NCBI GenBank assembly: GCA_013003515.1 | Contig: JABDIW010000060.1 | Location: 1 to 7,785 of the forward strand | Reading direction: 5' to 3' | From: Acidimicrobiia bacterium | GTDB lineage: Bacteria > Actinomycetota > Acidimicrobiia > Spongiisociales > UBA5794 | Length of the DNA stretch: 7,785 nucleotides | Shown: positions 6,537-7,785 of the stretch, one piece after another | Layout of the letters: each line of letters begins with the position of its first letter | Position numbering within the stretch: the first letter of the stretch is position 1 | The notes under the pieces: generated by a model | Databases searched by the model: none | Seen by the model: the letters and a program-made list of their open reading frames with translations, nothing else | Told to the model about the DNA's origin: nothing | Translations under genes and position numbers: made by a program

Positions 6537-7583
6537 ATGGCGCCCAGGTCGGTGCTCCGCATCTTTTTGTTCATAGTTGTCCTGACATTGGCCGCATGTG
6601 CCGGGGACGCCGGTGAAGCGGGACCAGCTGGTCCGGCAGGACCCGCCGGCCCCCAGGGTCCCGAGGGAGCAGCAGGAGCAGATGCCCCCGCCCTCGAAGT
6701 CACAGACCTGTCCTGCGCCGATTGCCATAACGACACCACATTGCTGGTCTCGGTACAGGCCCGTTTTGAAGCGTCGCATCACGCCACCGGTGGCTCCTGG
6801 GTGCGGGGCAGCATCGGGAGTTGCGCAGGGTGTCACGGGTCCGAGGGCCCTCAGGCTCGAATCGCCGCAGGACTCAGCCCCAATGACGAGTCCATCCAAG
6901 GTGTGGCGACCACGTCGCCCATCAACTGCCGGACTTGCCACGACGTTCACATGACGTACACCGGCGCCGACTGGGCGCTTACCGGTGGCGCAGCTGCGGT
7001 CTCGCTGGAGCGTTCCGACGGCACGTATGACAAGGGCTCGGGGAATCTCTGCGCCGAGTGCCACCAGATCCGCCACCCGCGGCCGGAGGCGACCGATGGC
7101 ATGATCGAGGTCACCTCAACTCGCTTCGGACCCCACCATGGCGTCGAATCCAACATGGCCGTCGGTGAAGGCGGCATGGGAGTGACTGGAGCCCCAGGCG
7201 GGCACTACAACCTCATCGACGCAGGGTGTGTCTCCTGCCACATGGGCGAGAACACCAACCACGGTTTCGAGGCTGAGCTCGGGACCTGCGAGGGATGCCA
7301 CTCCGACATCGAGTCGTTCGACTACAACGGGACGCAGACCGAGATCCAGGCCCTGCTCGACCAGATCAAGCCGCTGCTCATCGCCGAAGGGATCATCGAT
7401 GTGACGATCCTCGATGACGACGGTGAGATCGGCAACCGATCTGTCCCGGGTACGTACTCGGAAGAGGTCGTCAACGCCATGTGGAACTACATGTACGTGA
7501 TCGAGGATCAAAGCCTCGGTGTCCACAACCCCGGATTCACCAGGGCCTTGCTCGAGTACTCATTGACCGCGCTGGGCGGCTAA
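6537..7583 (+). CDS. Hexaheme c-type cytochrome lipoprotein with collagen-like stalk
   Basis: This is a secreted multiheme cytochrome, presumably an electron-transfer protein and a client of the upstream Ccm machinery. The 348-residue product starts with a basic, hydrophobic signal peptide ending in the lipobox LAAC (18-21), so C21 is probably lipidated. Nine Gly-X-Y triplets follow (23-49), then six CXXCH heme sites: C60-H64, C96-H100, C131-H135, C172-H176, C231-H235 and C251-H255. Other histidines that could be distal ligands include H81/H82, H138, H180, H200/H201, H223, H242 and H330. The last 90 residues lack heme motifs and look helical, with GVHNPGFTRALLEYS (328-342), reminiscent of the C-terminal helices of NrfA/hydroxylamine-oxidoreductase-like cytochromes. 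No CXXCK motif is present, so NrfA itself is unlikely. Substrate and partner are unknown. A 136-nt gap separates it from ccmG. Confidence 0.9.
   Translation: MAPRSVLRIFLFIVVLTLAACAGDAGEAGPAGPAGPAGPQGPEGAAGADAPALEVTDLSCADCHNDTTLLVSVQARFEASHHATGGSWVRGSIGSCAGCHGSEGPQARIAAGLSPNDESIQGVATTSPINCRTCHDVHMTYTGADWALTGGAAAVSLERSDGTYDKGSGNLCAECHQIRHPRPEATDGMIEVTSTRFGPHHGVESNMAVGEGGMGVTGAPGGHYNLIDAGCVSCHMGENTNHGFEAELGTCEGCHSDIESFDYNGTQTEIQALLDQIKPLLIAEGIIDVTILDDDGEIGNRSVPGTYSEEVVNAMWNYMYVIEDQSLGVHNPGFTRALLEYSLTALGG
6603..6683 (+). repeat. Collagen-like Gly-X-Y tract in the cytochrome gene
   Basis: Nine consecutive codon triplets encode Gly-X-Y (GDA GEA, then five GPx triplets, GAA, GAD), directly after the lipidated cysteine. 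All four glycine codons are used and the Ala/Pro codons vary, so the tract is not a fresh microsatellite-like expansion. It probably acts as a stalk between the membrane anchor and the heme domain. Nine triplets is short for a stable collagen triple helix. Confidence 0.88.
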
Positions 7584-7590
7584 CCCGCCC
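7574..7590 (+). other. GC-rich hairpin across the cytochrome stop codon
   Basis: GGGCGG (7574-7579) pairs with CCGCCC (7585-7590) around a 5-nt loop that contains the TAA stop (7581-7583). It may add to the transcript end formed by the larger hairpin 12 nt downstream, but six base pairs could also be chance in high-GC DNA. Confidence 0.35.
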
Positions 7591-7602
7591 GATCTGCGAC
7601 AC

Positions 7603-7632
7603 CTGATGCCCACGGCTTTCCGTGGGCATCAG
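7603..7632 (+). terminator. Perfect 13-bp hairpin, probable terminator
   Basis: CTGATGCCCACGG (7603-7615) and CCGTGGGCATCAG (7620-7632) are exact reverse complements separated by the loop CTTT. The hairpin begins 19 nt after the cytochrome stop, which is the expected place for an intrinsic terminator. No T-run follows on either strand, so it would be a hairpin-only terminator of the kind proposed for high-GC bacteria, or a 3' stability element. Its symmetry lets it act on both strands. Confidence 0.7.
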
Positions 7633-7785
7633 TGCGTCATGACCCTGTCACCAGAGAGCGAAGCGAACGAGGCCGACCCTGGCAGACGTGTTTGACGACT
7701 GAGCGACCTACCTGGATCGCAGCTCTGCGGCCGCTTCCATTGACAGCCCGCCGCATGGGGGCAATGCTCGGGGCATGGCACCAAC
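7633..7785. other. Terminal stretch without a supported gene
   Basis: I see no defensible gene, tRNA or repeat array here. It holds an iterated purine-rich motif (GAGCGAAGCGAACGAG, 7656-7671), a 12-nt dyad CGCAG-CT-CTGCG (7718-7729) and an isolated TTGACA (7740-7745) without a good -10 partner. Short open frames run to the window edge on both strands: ATG at 7755 on plus, and a frame ending with TAG at 7708-7710 on minus. None shows recognisable protein sequence. Confidence 0.4.

Noticed and set aside
6537..7583. Assignment of the cytochrome as nitrite reductase NrfA
   Set aside because: There is no CXXCK active-site heme motif, and there are six CXXCH sites rather than the NrfA set of five hemes. 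Only the C-terminal helices are reminiscent of that family.
7740..7768. Possible promoter: TTGACA with AATGCT 17 nt downstream
   Set aside because: The -10 candidate matches the consensus at only three of six positions and no supported gene follows within the window.
7708..7785. Possible C-terminus of a minus-strand gene entering from the right edge
   Set aside because: Only 25 codons are visible, with weaker third-position GC than the neighbouring genes and no recognisable sequence. Other minus frames are equally open here.
1..7785. CRISPR arrays, tRNA or rRNA genes, insertion sequences, phage genes
   Set aside because: I found no spaced direct repeats, cloverleaf-like segments, transposase motifs or terminal inverted repeats by eye. 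Apart from two short gaps, the window is a continuous operon plus one gene.

Overview
The window is a high-GC, all plus-strand stretch holding an almost complete cytochrome c maturation (Ccm, System I) operon, followed by a gene for a hexaheme c-type cytochrome lipoprotein that is a likely client of that machinery. High GC, frequent GTG starts (ccmB, ccmE, ccmF, ccmI and ccmG all appear to start with GTG), acidic-rich proteins and sequences that differ from the proteobacterial prototypes suggest a non-proteobacterial host. A deep-branching actinobacterium such as an acidimicrobial lineage, or a member of Chloroflexota, would fit. This taxonomic guess is weak because the window has no rRNA or other marker.

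Layout: 1-552 is ccmA, cut off at its 5' end by the window edge. Then follow ccmB (549-1229), ccmC (1226-1957), a 37-codon ccmD (1950-2063), ccmE (2067-2489), ccmF (2496-4544), ccmH (4534-4950), a ccmI-like TPR gene (4947-5777) and a ccmG-like thioredoxin gene (5774-6400). All junctions are overlaps of 4-11 nt or gaps of 3-6 nt, so this is one translationally coupled operon. The order ABCDEF-H-I-G differs from the familiar ABCDEFGH order, because the thioredoxin gene comes last. A 136-nt gap (6401-6536) with no convincing promoter leads to the cytochrome gene (6537-7583). After it come a perfect 13-bp hairpin (7603-7632) and about 150 nt with no gene I can defend.

How the parts work together (known for the families): CcmA/B form an ABC transporter that, with CcmC and CcmD, loads heme onto the conserved histidine of CcmE (H119 here). 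CcmF, CcmH and CcmI form the heme lyase that attaches heme to CXXCH motifs of secreted apocytochromes. CcmG and CcmH keep the apocytochrome cysteines reduced. All key residues of these steps are visible. The cytochrome has a lipobox, a nine-triplet collagen-like Gly-X-Y segment, six CXXCH motifs and a heme-free C-terminal domain, which suggests a surface-anchored electron-transfer protein.

I see no wholly unknown system. The points most worth a second look are the collagen-tethered hexaheme lipoprotein next to its maturation operon, the CcmI protein lacking the usual first membrane segment, the altered CcmC tryptophan-rich motif, and the small ccmD gene, which is easily missed.
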